Origin: Opitutia bacterium | GTDB lineage: Bacteria; Verrucomicrobiota; Verrucomicrobiia; Opitutales; Opitutaceae | Reading direction: 5' to 3' | Length of the DNA: 64,000 bases | NCBI GenBank assembly: GCA_016187925.1 | Contig: JACPIS010000021.1 | Span: 1-64,000 of the forward strand | Part shown: piece after piece, positions 15,464-24,718 of the stretch | Position numbering within the stretch: position 1 is the stretch's first letter | How the letters are laid out: each line of letters opens with the position of its first letter | Notes under the pieces: model-generated | Told to the model about the DNA's origin: nothing | What the model saw: only the letters and a program-made list of their open reading frames with translations | Databases searched by the model: none | Translations under genes and position numbers: made by a program

Positions 15464-16324
15464 ATGAGCACCGCTGTCGCCAGCCCTATTGCCGCCCCGT
15501 CGAGCCCATCGCGCCGCGTGCTGCCGGGCTTCGGGCTGTCGCTCGGGTTCACGCTGCTCTATCTCGGGCTCATTGTGCTGCTCCCCCTGTCGGCGGCGTT
15601 CCTCAAGACCGCGGGCATGACATTGGAGGATTTCTGGACAACGATCACGGCGCCGCGTGTGCTCGCGTCCTACCGTCTGAGTTTTGGCGCGTCGTTGCTG
15701 GCCGGAGCGGTCAACGCCGTGTTCGGCCTGCTGGTGGCGTGGGTGCTCGCGCGTTATTCGTTTCCGGGCCGGCGCATCATCGACGCGCTGGTGGATCTGC
15801 CGTTTGCGCTGCCGACCGCCGTCGCGGGCATCGCGCTCGCTGCGGTTTATGCCGAGAACGGCTGGATCGGCCGGCTGCTCCAGCCCTACGGCATCAAGGT
15901 GGCCTACACGGAGTGGGGCGTGCTCGTGGCGCTCACGTTCATCGGTCTGCCTTTTGTCGTGCGCACGCTGCAGCCGGTGATCGAGGGTCTCGAGCCGGAG
16001 CTGGAGGAGGCCGCGGCCAGCCTCGGGGCCACGCGCCTGCAGACGTTGCGCCGGGTGATTTTTCCGGAGCTGCTGCCGCCGCTCCTCACGGGGTTCTCGC
16101 TGGCGTTCGCCCGGGCGCTGGGCGAGTACGGCTCGGTCGTCTTCATCTCGGGCAACATGCCCATGCGCACGGAAATCACGCCGCTGCTCATCATCACCAA
16201 GCTCGAACAATACGACTATCGCGGCGCCACTGCGCTCGCGGTCGTGATGCTGGTGACCTCTTTCGGCGTGCTGCTGCTCATCAACACGCTCCAGAAATGG
16301 AGCAGCTGGAGGAATCGCGTCTGA
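15464..16324 (+). CDS. cysT: Sulfate ABC transporter permease CysT (CysU)
   Basis: 286 residues from [15 protein letters not shown]; the longer track ORF is upstream shadow. Six hydrophobic helices and the permease EAA loop ([30 protein letters not shown]) are present, along with [15 protein letters not shown] and [16 protein letters not shown], typical of CysT. It forms the heterodimeric inner-membrane channel with CysW, two bases downstream. Confidence 0.93.
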   Translation: MSTAVASPIAAPSSPSRRVLPGFGLSLGFTLLYLGLIVLLPLSAAFLKTAGMTLEDFWTTITAPRVLASYRLSFGASLLAGAVNAVFGLLVAWVLARYSFPGRRIIDALVDLPFALPTAVAGIALAAVYAENGWIGRLLQPYGIKVAYTEWGVLVALTFIGLPFVVRTLQPVIEGLEPELEEAAASLGATRLQTLRRVIFPELLPPLLTGFSLAFARALGEYGSVVFISGNMPMRTEITPLLIITKLEQYDYRGATALAVVMLVTSFGVLLLINTLQKWSSWRNRV

Positions 16325-16325
16325 C

Positions 16326-17195
16326 ATGGCCGGCCCCGCCACCAGTCTCGCCGCCCGTCCCGCCGCCGCCGCGCCGCGCGGCCAGTCCGACCCGGTCTGG
16401 TTGAAATGGACGCTGCTCACCGTGGCGCTGGCGTTCCTCGCGCTGTTTCTCGTGGTGCCGCTGGCGGCGGTGTTCACCGAGGCGCTGCGGCGCGGGTTCG
16501 GGGCGTATTTCACGGCGTTTGCCGACGCCGACGCGCTGGCAGCCATCAAGCTCACGTTTCTCGCCGCGGGCATCGCCGTGCCGTGCAATCTCGTGTTCGG
16601 CGTGGCCGCCTCGTGGGCGATCGCGAAGTTCAATTTCCGGGGCAAGAGCGTGCTGATCACGCTCATCGACCTGCCGTTCGCGGTGTCACCGGTCATCTCG
16701 GGCCTGATCTACGTGCTGATGTTCGGCGCGCAGGGCTGGCTCGGGCCCTGGCTGCACGAGCACGACATCGAGATCATCTTCGCCGTGCCGGGCATCGTGC
16801 TGGCGACGGTGTTCGTCACGTTTCCGTTCGTGGCGCGCGAGCTCATCCCGCTGATGCAGGCGCAGGGCAACGACGAGGAACTGGCCGCCGTGACGCTCGG
16901 CGCCAACGGCTGGCAGACGTTCTGGCACGTGACGCTGCCGAACATCCGCTGGGGTCTCTTCTACGGCGTCATCCTCTGCAACGCCCGCGCGATGGGCGAA
17001 TTCGGCGCAGTGTCGGTCGTCAGCGGCCACATCCGCGGCGAGACCAACACCATCCCGTTGCAGGTGGAGATTCTCTACAACGAATACAACTTCGTCGCGG
17101 CCTTCGCCGTCGCGTCGCTGCTGGCCCTGCTGGCGCTGGTGACGCTGGCCCTGAAGAGCCTCGTCGAATGGCGCGCGCACCGCGCCACCGAATGA
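16326..17195 (+). CDS. cysW: Sulfate ABC transporter permease CysW
   Basis: 289 residues. Typical CysW landmarks: [66 protein letters not shown], the EAA loop ([27 protein letters not shown]), and [26 protein letters not shown]. It starts two bases after cysT and seven bases before cysA, so the three are co-transcribed. Confidence 0.93.
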   Translation: MAGPATSLAARPAAAAPRGQSDPVWLKWTLLTVALAFLALFLVVPLAAVFTEALRRGFGAYFTAFADADALAAIKLTFLAAGIAVPCNLVFGVAASWAIAKFNFRGKSVLITLIDLPFAVSPVISGLIYVLMFGAQGWLGPWLHEHDIEIIFAVPGIVLATVFVTFPFVARELIPLMQAQGNDEELAAVTLGANGWQTFWHVTLPNIRWGLFYGVILCNARAMGEFGAVSVVSGHIRGETNTIPLQVEILYNEYNFVAAFAVASLLALLALVTLALKSLVEWRAHRATE

Positions 17196-17201
17196 TTTCC
17201 C

Positions 17202-18251
17202 ATGAGCGTTGAAGTCGACCACATCCGCAAGACCTTCGGCCGCTACACGGCTCTCGACAACGTGAGCCTCCACGTGCCCAGCGGCCGGCTCACGGCGCTG
17301 CTCGGCCCGTCCGGCTCGGGCAAGACCACGCTGTTGCGCATCATCGCGGGGCTCGAGTTCGCCGACGCGGGTTCGGGGCGGGTGAGCTTTCACGGCGAGG
17401 ACGTGACGAACACCGCGGCCGGCGAGCGGCGCGTGGGCTTTGTTTTTCAACATTACGCGCTCTTCCGGCACATGACGGTGTTCGACAACGTCGCCTTCGG
17501 CCTGAAGGTGCGCCGGCGCCGCGAGCGGCCGTCGCGTGACGAGATCCGCGACCGGGTGCACAAGCTTCTCAAGCTCGTGCAGCTCGAGGAATACGCCGGC
17601 CGGCTGCCCACGCAGCTCTCCGGCGGCCAGCGGCAGCGCGTGGCGCTGGCCCGCGCCCTCGCGGTCGAGCCGAAGGTGCTGTTGCTCGACGAACCCTTCG
17701 GCGCGCTCGACGCCAAGGTGCGCAAGGAGCTGCGCCGCTGGCTGCGCCGCCTGCACGAGGAGGTGCATCTCACGACGCTCTTCGTCACGCACGATCAGGA
17801 GGAAGCGCTCGAGATCGCCGACGAGGTGGTGATCATGAACCAGGCGCGCATCGAGCAACGTGGCACGCCGCAGGAGGTCTACGACCATCCGGCTTCGCCC
17901 TTCGTCTACGAGTTCCTCGGCCATGTGAACCGCGTGACGCTGCCCTCGGCCGGCTTCGAGGCGGCGGACAGCTTCAGCGACAATGGCGCGCGCGTGGCCT
18001 ATGTGCGGCCGCACGATGTGGCCGTGAGCCCGTACACGGCCGGCGCGGACGGCGAGGCAGCCATCGTGCGCTCCCTCCACACCGCCGGGCCGGTGGCGCG
18101 GGTCACCTGCGAGCGGACGAACCCCGCGGGCGAGTTCATCGAGGCCGAGATTCCCCGCCAGCGGCTTGACGAGCTGGAGCTGGCCGCCGGCGACATCGTG
18201 CTGCTGCGCATGCGCCGCGCCCGCCGTTTCACCGAGGATTTCGCGATCTGA
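17202..18251 (+). CDS. cysA: Sulfate ABC transporter ATPase CysA
   Basis: 349 residues. Walker [11 protein letters not shown]-loop [18 protein letters not shown], signature [15 protein letters not shown], Walker [13 protein letters not shown] and the switch His in [10 protein letters not shown] are present. The C-terminal ~110 residues form the TOBE-like domain with [10 protein letters not shown], as in CysA. It energises the CysTW permease. It is the last gene of the operon and converges with ctaG 23 bases away; no obvious terminator lies in that gap. Confidence 0.95.
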   Translation: MSVEVDHIRKTFGRYTALDNVSLHVPSGRLTALLGPSGSGKTTLLRIIAGLEFADAGSGRVSFHGEDVTNTAAGERRVGFVFQHYALFRHMTVFDNVAFGLKVRRRRERPSRDEIRDRVHKLLKLVQLEEYAGRLPTQLSGGQRQRVALARALAVEPKVLLLDEPFGALDAKVRKELRRWLRRLHEEVHLTTLFVTHDQEEALEIADEVVIMNQARIEQRGTPQEVYDHPASPFVYEFLGHVNRVTLPSAGFEAADSFSDNGARVAYVRPHDVAVSPYTAGADGEAAIVRSLHTAGPVARVTCERTNPAGEFIEAEIPRQRLDELELAAGDIVLLRMRRARRFTEDFAI

Positions 18252-18274
18252 AGAGGTTCTGGCCGAGGGGAGGC

Positions 18275-19063
18275 TCAGTCGCGCTTCTTCTCGGTCAACT
18301 GGTACCAACGGTAGAAGCTGATGCCGAAGGCGATCATCGCGACCGTGAATCCGATGAGCTTCATCATGGAGCCGGCGAGCAGCTGGTCGTCGGCGGGCGT
18401 GAGCCAGGTGAGGCGCGGGGCGTATTCGTAGGTGGGATAGAGGATGTCGCGCGAGAAGGTGATGTAGGCGAAGAGGGGCGTCATGCCGATCTCGACCGCG
18501 AGCAGGTAGAGCATCCGCCAGGCATGGCTGGTCGGGGGCAATTCGCGCGAGGGACTGAGCAGCGGCCACCAGTAGAGCAGGGCGGCGCCGAAGAACATGA
18601 AGTGCTCGAGGATGTGGATCTGGCGGTTCTGCAGGGCCCAGTCGTACAGCAGCGGGGCATGCCAGGAGGAGACGACGATCACGAAGATCAGCCCGCACAT
18701 GACGGGGCGGGTGAGCAGGCGAAGGACGCCATGCAGGTGCGGGTGGGCGGTGACGGGGCGGACCATCCAATCGGGCAGGCCGAGCAGGAAGAGGATGGCG
18801 GCCGGGTAGATCATCAGCTGGTGCTGCAGCATGTGCGCGCTGAGCAGGAAACGTTCGCTGATCTGGTCGAGTGGTGAACCGACAGCGAGGTAGAAGACGG
18901 CGAGCGCGCCGTAGAAACTGATCGCGTGGCGTCGCGGATAAGGTGTGCCGGGCCCGGCGAGGCGCTCGCGCAGCGGACCGGCGGCCAGGGCGTAGAGCCA
19001 GCCGAGGATGATCAACCCGCCGACGAGGAAGGGTTCGTTGTGCCAGTGGGTCCAGTCGATCAT
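18275..19063 (-). CDS. ctaG: Cytochrome c oxidase assembly protein, caa3-type CtaG
   Basis: 262 residues, about seven transmembrane helices. The pattern HWHNEPFLVGGLIILGWLYALAAGPLRERL, AVFYLAVGSPLDQISERFLLSAHMLQHQLM and HILEHFMFFGAALLYWWPLL fits the DUF1404-type CtaG family that supports assembly of the caa3 copper centres. This family is distinct from the Cox11-type CtaG. It lies downstream of the oxidase structural genes in the same direction, separated by a repeat hairpin and a terminator. Confidence 0.87.
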   Translation of the reverse strand: MIDWTHWHNEPFLVGGLIILGWLYALAAGPLRERLAGPGTPYPRRHAISFYGALAVFYLAVGSPLDQISERFLLSAHMLQHQLMIYPAAILFLLGLPDWMVRPVTAHPHLHGVLRLLTRPVMCGLIFVIVVSSWHAPLLYDWALQNRQIHILEHFMFFGAALLYWWPLLSPSRELPPTSHAWRMLYLLAVEIGMTPLFAYITFSRDILYPTYEYAPRLTWLTPADDQLLAGSMMKLIGFTVAMIAFGISFYRWYQLTEKKRD

Positions 19064-19091
19064 GTGCTCGGAGATAAGGCGGTTCGCGGCT

Positions 19092-19165
19092 TGTCATTCT
19101 GAGCGAAGCGAAGAATCCACTGCGGGGCGAGCACTATGGATTCTTCGCTTCGCTCAGAATGACAG
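19092..19165. repeat. Dispersed hairpin, TGTCATTCTGAGCG family (copy 1)
   Basis: TGTCATTCTGAGCGAAGCGAAGAATCCA is followed by about 18 bases and then its exact reverse complement. The same arms occur at 26218-26298, 43880-43964 and 48731-48819, with a single arm at 42705-42732. It lies between ctaF and ctaG. Confidence 0.92.
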
Positions 19166-19230
19166 ATGGCCGGAGTTTCTGGAGCCCCCGCCTGTGTGTC
19201 GCCAGCGCGAGGTTTTCCCGCCGGGCGGGC

Positions 19231-19260
19231 AAACAAAAAGCCGCGACCGGAGTCGCGGCT
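19231..19260 (-). terminator. Rho-independent terminator after the oxidase structural genes
   Basis: Read on the minus strand, AGCCGCGAC, a four-base loop and GTCGCGGCT are followed by a run of five T residues. It lies 25 bases beyond the ctaF stop and separates the structural genes from ctaG. Confidence 0.85.
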
Positions 19261-19284
19261 GGGGGAGGGCGCAGCGGGGTTGCT

Positions 19285-19632
19285 TCAGAAGAGGAGCAGG
19301 CCGGTCGCGGAGAGCGGCTTGCTGGCCTCGGCGCCGAAGAGGTGCAGCAGCGCCCACATGGTGCCGCTGGCAAGCACGAGACCGATGAAGAACAGGATCG
19401 TGCAAAACACCTTATCCCACCGCAGGTGCATGAAGTAGAAAATGACGAACATGAACTTCACGGCGGAGAGCAGCGCGAGGGTCGAGAAAACGAGCCAGTG
19501 GGCCAGCGGCAGGTAGACCAGCACGATCTCCACGCCCGTGATGACGCCAAGGAGCATGGCGATCTGGACGTAGATGTGCAGCTTGCTGGGCTCGGCGTGG
19601 CCGTGGGCGGGAGTGGCAGCGTGAGCGCTCAT
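19285..19632 (-). CDS. ctaF: Cytochrome c oxidase subunit IV (caa3-type)
   Basis: 115 residues with a His-rich N-terminus (MSAHAATPAHGHAEPSKLHIYVQIAM) and three transmembrane helices (LLGVITGVEIVLVYLPL, LVFSTLALLSAVKFMFVIFYFMHL, ILFFIGLVLASGTMWALL). The KFMFVIFYFMHLRWD motif is typical of the COX4-prokaryotic family. It starts two bases after ctaE ends, so the genes are coupled. It is a small stabilising subunit of the terminal oxidase. Confidence 0.88.
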   Translation of the reverse strand: MSAHAATPAHGHAEPSKLHIYVQIAMLLGVITGVEIVLVYLPLAHWLVFSTLALLSAVKFMFVIFYFMHLRWDKVFCTILFFIGLVLASGTMWALLHLFGAEASKPLSATGLLLF

Positions 19633-19633
19633 G

Positions 19634-20476
19634 TTATTTGATGTATTCGATGAGATAGACGGCGGTGAAGATGACGATCCAGACGATGTCGACGAAGTGC
19701 CAGTAGAGGCCGATGGACTCGACGTCGATGGCGTTGCGCTCGCCGAAGTCGGAGCCGCCGGAGGTCTTGGCGAACCAGGCCAGCACGCCGCAGGAGACGA
19801 TCTCGCCGAGGATCGGCAGGAGGTTGTGGCTCAGGAAGGCGCCGAAGCCGGAGCCGTCCTCGAGCATGGCGAGGAAGCCGGGGACGAGAAAGATGAACGC
19901 AAAGCCCATCGCGGCGCAGACGGCCAGCACATGGACGACGGTGCGGAGAATCTCGCCGAGACCGGAGGCATCGTGGGCCTTGAAGGAGCGGACGTACATC
20001 AGGCCGAGGAGCAGCACACCGATGGCGACGTGCGTGCCGTGCGTGCCGGTGAGGGTGTAGAAGGTCGAGCCGAAGAGGCTGTTCGAGAGCGTCATCTTCT
20101 TCACGTGGACGAAGTGGGCGAACTCGAAGACCTGGCCGCCGAGGAAGATGCAGCCGAAGAACATCGTGCCGAGGAGCATGGTGCGCATGCTCTTGATCTG
20201 GCCGCGCTGGATGGCGTTCACCGCGAGGGCCATGAGGAGCGACGACATGAGCAGGATGAACGTCGAGAAGGACGTGAGCTCGATGTTGAAGACCTGCGTG
20301 GGCTCGGCGTTGCCCGGGGGCGGGTTGATGCGGTAGACGAGGTGCGTCGAGATCAGCGAGCCGAAGAACATGCAGTCCGAGGCGAGGAAGGCCCACCAAA
20401 GGAGCTTCTTGTTCGGGATGCCCGTCGAGGTCGTGTGATCGTGATGGTGATCGATGGCGGCAGCGTGACTGCTCAT
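19634..20476 (-). CDS. ctaE: Cytochrome c oxidase subunit III
   Basis: 280 residues with about seven hydrophobic helices. COX3 landmarks: KLLWWAFLASDCMFFGSLISTHLVY near the start, FLGGQVFEFAHFV, SLFGSTFYTLTGTHGTHVAIGVLLL, and the C-terminal IGLYWHFVDIVWIVIFTAVYL. Between the penultimate helices lies an extra hydrophobic stretch of about 80 residues (ILRTVVHVLAVCAAMGFAFIFLVPGF ... LPILGEIVSCGVLAWFAK) not found in minimal COX3. It is placed between ctaD and ctaF. Confidence 0.92.
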   Translation of the reverse strand: MSSHAAAIDHHHDHTTSTGIPNKKLLWWAFLASDCMFFGSLISTHLVYRINPPPGNAEPTQVFNIELTSFSTFILLMSSLLMALAVNAIQRGQIKSMRTMLLGTMFFGCIFLGGQVFEFAHFVHVKKMTLSNSLFGSTFYTLTGTHGTHVAIGVLLLGLMYVRSFKAHDASGLGEILRTVVHVLAVCAAMGFAFIFLVPGFLAMLEDGSGFGAFLSHNLLPILGEIVSCGVLAWFAKTSGGSDFGERNAIDVESIGLYWHFVDIVWIVIFTAVYLIEYIK

Positions 20477-20497
20477 GGGTGAAGGGAGCGATGAAGA

Positions 20498-22498
20498 TTA
20501 ATGTTCGCGGGAGACCGTCTCGTTGCCGTGGGCATCGAGATGGATGTGGTAGCCGCCGGGGCCTTCGAGCGACCAGAGGTAGCAGCACACGAAGAGGATG
20601 ACGCCGCCGGCGATGGCGAAGGGCAGGTGGGAGGCGGCGATCGTGTGGCCGAAGTACACGACCGGGGCCTTCAACTGGATGAAGTTGTAGATGCCGATGA
20701 ACAGGCCGATGCAGCCGAGGAACGGGTACCACGACTGGTCGGGCATGTGGATGCCGCCGTGGTCGGCCTCGGACTTCTTGTGCTCGGCCTGCTCCTGGGC
20801 GATTTCCTCCTGGTGGTGCTTCTCGTACCAGAAGGCGTCGCGGGCGTGGGCCGTCGGGATGACGGCGAAGTTGTACTCCGGCGGCGGAGAGGGGATGGAC
20901 CACTCGAGCGTGCGGCCGTCCCAAGGATCGCTGCCGCACTTCTCGCCCTTGAAGTAGGTGTAGATGAGGACGGCGAAGTAGGTGAAGATGCCGAGACCGA
21001 GCGTGTAGGCGCCCATGGTGGCGATGAAGTTGCCCTCGTTCCAACCCATGTTGGCGTCGTAGGTCCAGGTGCGGCGCGGCATGCCGTTCAGACCGAGGAA
21101 GTGCATCGGGAAGAACGTGACGTTGAAGCCGACGAAGATGATCCAGAAGGAGAGCTTGCCCCAGAATTCCGGCACGAGGCGGCCGAAGAACTTCGGGAAC
21201 CAGTAGTGGATGGCGGCGAGCAGCGCGAAGGTGGCGCCGCCGATCAGCACGTAGTGAAAGTGGGCGATGACGAAGTAGCTGTCCTGCTGCTGGGCGTCGG
21301 CCGGGGCGGCGGAATGCATGATGCCGGAGAAGCCGCCGAGCATGAACATCCAGATGAAGCCGAGGGCGAACATCATGGGCGTGCGGGTGACGATGCGGCC
21401 GCCCCAGAGGGTGCCGATCCAGTTGAAAATCTTCACGCCGGTCGGGACGGCGATGGCCATCGTAGCGACGGAGAAGGCCGCCGTGGCGACGTTGCCCATG
21501 CCGGTGGTGAACATGTGGTGGCTCCACACGCCGAAACCGATGAAGCCGATGGCCGCGCCCGAGAAGACGATGATCGGGTAGCCGAAGAGCGGCTTGCGCG
21601 AGAACGTCGGGAGGATCTCCGAGACGTAGCCCATCGGGGGCAGGATGAGGATGTAGACCTCGGGGTGGCCGAACACCCAGAAGAGGTGCTGCCAGAGGAC
21701 GGGCTGGCCGCCGTTGGAGACCTCGAAGAAGTTCGTGCCGAAGTTGCGGTCGAACATCACCTCGACCAGCGCGATGGCGATGGCGGGCAGCGCGAGCACG
21801 AGCAGGAAGCTCGTGACGAGCGCCATCCAGCAGAACACCGGCAGGCGCATCATGGTGAGGCCCGGGGCGCGGAGGTTGATGATCGTGACGATGAAGTTCA
21901 GCGAGGCGACGATCGAGGAGAGGCCGAGCACCTGCAGGCCCACAGTCCAGAGGTCGGTCGAGAGCTGCGGGCTGAAAGTCTTCGAGGTCAGCGGGGCGTA
22001 GCCGAACCAGCCGACGGACGGCGCGCCGCCGAAGGCCCAGTCGGGATTGATGTAGGAGAGCCAGCCGAGGTTGAGGAGGATGGCGCCGGTGACGAAGGCC
22101 CAGAGCGAGAAGGCATTCAGACGGGGGAAGGCCACGTCGCGCGCGCCGATCTGGATCGGGATGAGCAGATTGAAGAACGCGGCGTTCAACGGCATGACCC
22201 CGAGGAAGATCATCGTGGTGCCGTGCATCGTGAACAGCTGGTTGTACGTCGTCGCGTCGATGAACCGGTTGTTCGGCACGATCAGCTGGGTGCGGATCAG
22301 CAGCGCCTCGAGGCCGCCGACGAGGAAGAAGAAGATGGCAAAGCTGCCATACATCAGGCCGATCTTCTTGTGATCGACCGAGGTCAGCCAGCCGACGAGG
22401 CCGGTCTTCGTGGTCGGGCGGGGCAGGAGTTCGAACGCCTTGGTGGGGGCGGCGTGCTCTTTGCCGATATAGTCGGATTTAGCCAGTGCTTCAGCCAT
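20498..22498 (-). CDS. ctaD: Cytochrome c oxidase subunit I (heme-copper oxidase, A1 type)
   Basis: 666 residues with 12 or more transmembrane helices. It reduces O2 at the heme a3-CuB centre and pumps protons. Visible: FTMHGTTMIFLGVMPLNAAFFNLLIPIQIGARDVAFPRLN, FWVFGHPEVYILILPPMG (His-Glu-Tyr, A-type), the CuB pair in GVWSHHMFTTG, TGVKIFNWIGTLWGG, and YFVIAHFHYVLIGG with the heme ligands. A C-terminal extension with a further helix or helices (YNFIQLKAPVVYF..., FAIAGGVILFVCCYLWSLEG) makes it longer than a ~550-aa COX1. It is encoded between ctaC and ctaE. Confidence 0.96.
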   Translation of the reverse strand: MAEALAKSDYIGKEHAAPTKAFELLPRPTTKTGLVGWLTSVDHKKIGLMYGSFAIFFFLVGGLEALLIRTQLIVPNNRFIDATTYNQLFTMHGTTMIFLGVMPLNAAFFNLLIPIQIGARDVAFPRLNAFSLWAFVTGAILLNLGWLSYINPDWAFGGAPSVGWFGYAPLTSKTFSPQLSTDLWTVGLQVLGLSSIVASLNFIVTIINLRAPGLTMMRLPVFCWMALVTSFLLVLALPAIAIALVEVMFDRNFGTNFFEVSNGGQPVLWQHLFWVFGHPEVYILILPPMGYVSEILPTFSRKPLFGYPIIVFSGAAIGFIGFGVWSHHMFTTGMGNVATAAFSVATMAIAVPTGVKIFNWIGTLWGGRIVTRTPMMFALGFIWMFMLGGFSGIMHSAAPADAQQQDSYFVIAHFHYVLIGGATFALLAAIHYWFPKFFGRLVPEFWGKLSFWIIFVGFNVTFFPMHFLGLNGMPRRTWTYDANMGWNEGNFIATMGAYTLGLGIFTYFAVLIYTYFKGEKCGSDPWDGRTLEWSIPSPPPEYNFAVIPTAHARDAFWYEKHHQEEIAQEQAEHKKSEADHGGIHMPDQSWYPFLGCIGLFIGIYNFIQLKAPVVYFGHTIAASHLPFAIAGGVILFVCCYLWSLEGPGGYHIHLDAHGNETVSREH

Positions 22499-22549
22499 GA
22501 GGAATACAGTTGTTAAAGGTGGGCGGGGCCGCGAGAGGGGGCGGGAGGA

Positions 22550-23833
22550 TTACTTCAGGCTCTGCAGGTAGGCGACGAGGGCGTCGATCTCCTGATCGCT
22601 GAGCGTGAAGAGCGGCTTGCCGGTGGTGGCGTCGGTGTAGCCGCCGTTGAACATCTTGTTGCCGGGTTTGAAGTAGTTCGGGTCCTTGATCCACTGGTGC
22701 ATGCGCTCCGGGGAGTTCTCGAGCACGCCGGCGGCGATGGTCGAGCGGGAGCCGACGTGCGTCAGCTCGGGGCCGGTGATGCCGATGCCCTCGTGGCCGC
22801 GGACGGTGTGGCAGCTGATGCAGGTTTTCTCGGCGAAGAGCTTGCGGCCTTGGGCGATGAGGGCGGCGTCCTCGGTGGCGGCCGGCTGCTGCTTCTTCTT
22901 CCAGGCGGCGAGCGGGTCGGCGTCGAAGTCACCCGAGGCGGCCAGCGTGCTGCCGGGCGCGGTCGAGGGCAGCGAGGCGAACTCGACGCGCGGGCGCTCG
23001 GTGGCGGCGGCGATGTTGGCCGCGGTGGCGGTGCGGGCGCCGGTCTTCTGGTTGTCGAGCCACTTGACGTAGTCGCTCGGCGAGAGGGCGATGACGCGGA
23101 AGCGCATGATGGCGTGCGAATCGCCGCAATACTCCGCGCATTGTCCGTAGAAGTAGCCGGGTTTGTCGGCCTTGAACCAGATGAAGTTCGCGCGGTTGGG
23201 GATCATGTCCACCTTGCCGGCCAGTTTCGGAACCCAGAAGCTGTGGATGACGTCGATCGTGCGCAGGTGCACGCGGATCGGGACGCCGGCCGGGACAACG
23301 AGCTCGTTGCCCGTGGTGAGCGGGGCCTCGCCGCCGGTGGCGAGCTTCACGGTCTCGCCGGTGTACTCGAACTTGAACCACCACTGGTAACCGGTCGCGG
23401 TGACCTCCAGGGCGTTGGCCTTGTCGGCCTCGGGCACGTCGTGGGTGTACCAGATGTTGCGGAGGGTGGGGATGGCGATGATGACGAGCAGGGCGATGGA
23501 GGCGACGATCAGGCCCATCTCGATGAAGGGGTTGCCGTGGCCCTGGGGCGGCAGCTCGGCATGCTCGTCGGCGGAGGATTTCGCGCGGAACTTGATCTGT
23601 GCGTAGGCCAGCACGGCGCCGACCACGACGAAGATGAAGGTCGTCACATAGACCGTGACCATGAACACATCGAGCTGCGCCTTGGCGACGGGGCCGCCCG
23701 TGACGAAGGTCGACTGGGGGCCGGAGAGATTGGCCCATTTGCAGCCGGCGAAGAGGAGGGGGAGAATTCCACCGAGCAGGAAGAAGCGGGCGCGGTGGAG
23801 CAGGCGGTGGTCGGAAGAACGTGTGCGGGTCAT
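22550..23833 (-). CDS. ctaC: Cytochrome c oxidase subunit II with fused cytochrome c
   Basis: 427 residues. A lipobox (LPLLFAGC) precedes two transmembrane helices, then the cupredoxin domain with GYQWWFKFEY and the CuA site (CAEYCGDSHAIM, with the His in VIHSFWVPKLAGK). A linker rich in Ala and Thr leads to a C-terminal class I cytochrome c (KLFAEKTCISCHTVRG; axial Met probably in GNKMFNGG). The fusion defines a caa3-type oxidase, with electrons passing from the fused heme c to CuA. It is the first gene of the oxidase operon. Confidence 0.95.
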   Translation of the reverse strand: MTRTRSSDHRLLHRARFFLLGGILPLLFAGCKWANLSGPQSTFVTGGPVAKAQLDVFMVTVYVTTFIFVVVGAVLAYAQIKFRAKSSADEHAELPPQGHGNPFIEMGLIVASIALLVIIAIPTLRNIWYTHDVPEADKANALEVTATGYQWWFKFEYTGETVKLATGGEAPLTTGNELVVPAGVPIRVHLRTIDVIHSFWVPKLAGKVDMIPNRANFIWFKADKPGYFYGQCAEYCGDSHAIMRFRVIALSPSDYVKWLDNQKTGARTATAANIAAATERPRVEFASLPSTAPGSTLAASGDFDADPLAAWKKKQQPAATEDAALIAQGRKLFAEKTCISCHTVRGHEGIGITGPELTHVGSRSTIAAGVLENSPERMHQWIKDPNYFKPGNKMFNGGYTDATTGKPLFTLSDQEIDALVAYLQSLK

Positions 23834-24118
23834 GAGTTCAAGGGCGGCACTGCGGAGTGGGCCGGTGCCAAGTGTGAAAGGAAGCGGCGAGCGTTCGCAA
23901 AATACGGGTCATTTCAACCGCAAAAAACGCGAAAGAATCCGCAAAATTTGCGGTGCGAAAATTTTGCTTATACCCATTCCCGGGCGACCCCGGAGCTTCC
24001 CGGCGGGCCGCTGCGACCCGTGCCGGGTATTAACGGGCCGCGGCGGCGCATTAGCCCGGCGCAAACCTTGACCTGTGTCATTGCGCTGCGCGGCGGCTTG
24101 TGCGACACTCCGCGCCCC

Positions 24119-24613
24119 ATGAAATCCAAATTCCTTGTTTCCCTGCTCGCCCTCGGCGTCGTTCTCGCCGGCTGCGGCAAAAAAGAGGAGGCCGGCGCCA
24201 CCGCGACGACCGCCTCCACCGCGGCTTCCGCCATCGTCACGGTCGAGCTGACCGCCAACGACAGCATGAAGTACAACCTGAACCTCATCGAGGCCAAGCC
24301 CGGCCAGGAGATCAAGGTGATCCTGACCAACATCGGCTCGATGCCGAAGCAGGCCATGGGGCACAACTTCGTGCTGCTGCACAAAGGCACTGACCCGAAG
24401 GCGTTCGTCGACGCCGCGGTCGCCGCCGCCGCCACGGACTACGTCCCGGCGTCGATGGTCGACAAGATCATCGCCCACACGAAACTCCTCGGGCCCAAGC
24501 AGAGCGACGAGATCACCTTCAAGGCCCCCACCGAACCGGGTGAATACACGTTCCTCTGCAGCTTCCCGGCGCACTTCCTCACCGGCATGAAGGGCACTCT
24601 GGTCGTCAAGTAA
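24119..24613 (+). CDS. Azurin-like blue copper lipoprotein
   Basis: 164 residues. The lipobox (LGVVLAGC) is followed by a linker of Ala/Thr and an azurin domain: VELTANDSMKYNLNLIEAKPGQEIKVILTNIGSMPKQAMGHNFVLL (Cu-ligand His), and FLCSFPAHFLTGMKGTLVV (Cys, His, Met ligands). Azurins shuttle electrons in the periplasm; a lipid anchor keeps this one at the membrane. It is divergent from the oxidase operon, suggesting it donates electrons to it. The long upstream track ORF is shadow of ctaC. It has a ~285-bp divergent promoter region. Confidence 0.92.
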   Translation: MKSKFLVSLLALGVVLAGCGKKEEAGATATTASTAASAIVTVELTANDSMKYNLNLIEAKPGQEIKVILTNIGSMPKQAMGHNFVLLHKGTDPKAFVDAAVAAAATDYVPASMVDKIIAHTKLLGPKQSDEITFKAPTEPGEYTFLCSFPAHFLTGMKGTLVVK

Positions 24614-24646
24614 GCCCAATCGCCCCGATTTTCACCCAGACCACGA

Positions 24647-24671
24647 AGCCGGGCCGCGCGCCCGGCTTTTT
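24647..24671. terminator. Terminator after azurin
   Basis: AGCCGGGC, loop CGCGC, GCCCGGCT, then five T residues, located 33 bases after the azurin stop. No matching A-run precedes the stem, so it serves the plus strand. Confidence 0.85.
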
Positions 24672-24718
24672 CATGCTCATGCTAATGGCCGACGCACCGG
24701 CAGCCGTCACCCGCCGGT

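Noticed and set aside
16686-19097. 803-aa minus-strand ORF and many other long ORFs opposite known genes
   Set aside because: High GC makes long open antisense frames; the strands opposite encode CysW, CysA and CtaG in correct order with full motifs.
19092-19165. Hairpin repeats considered as CRISPR units
   Set aside because: They are inverted pairs at separate loci, with no regular spacing, no spacers and no cas genes.
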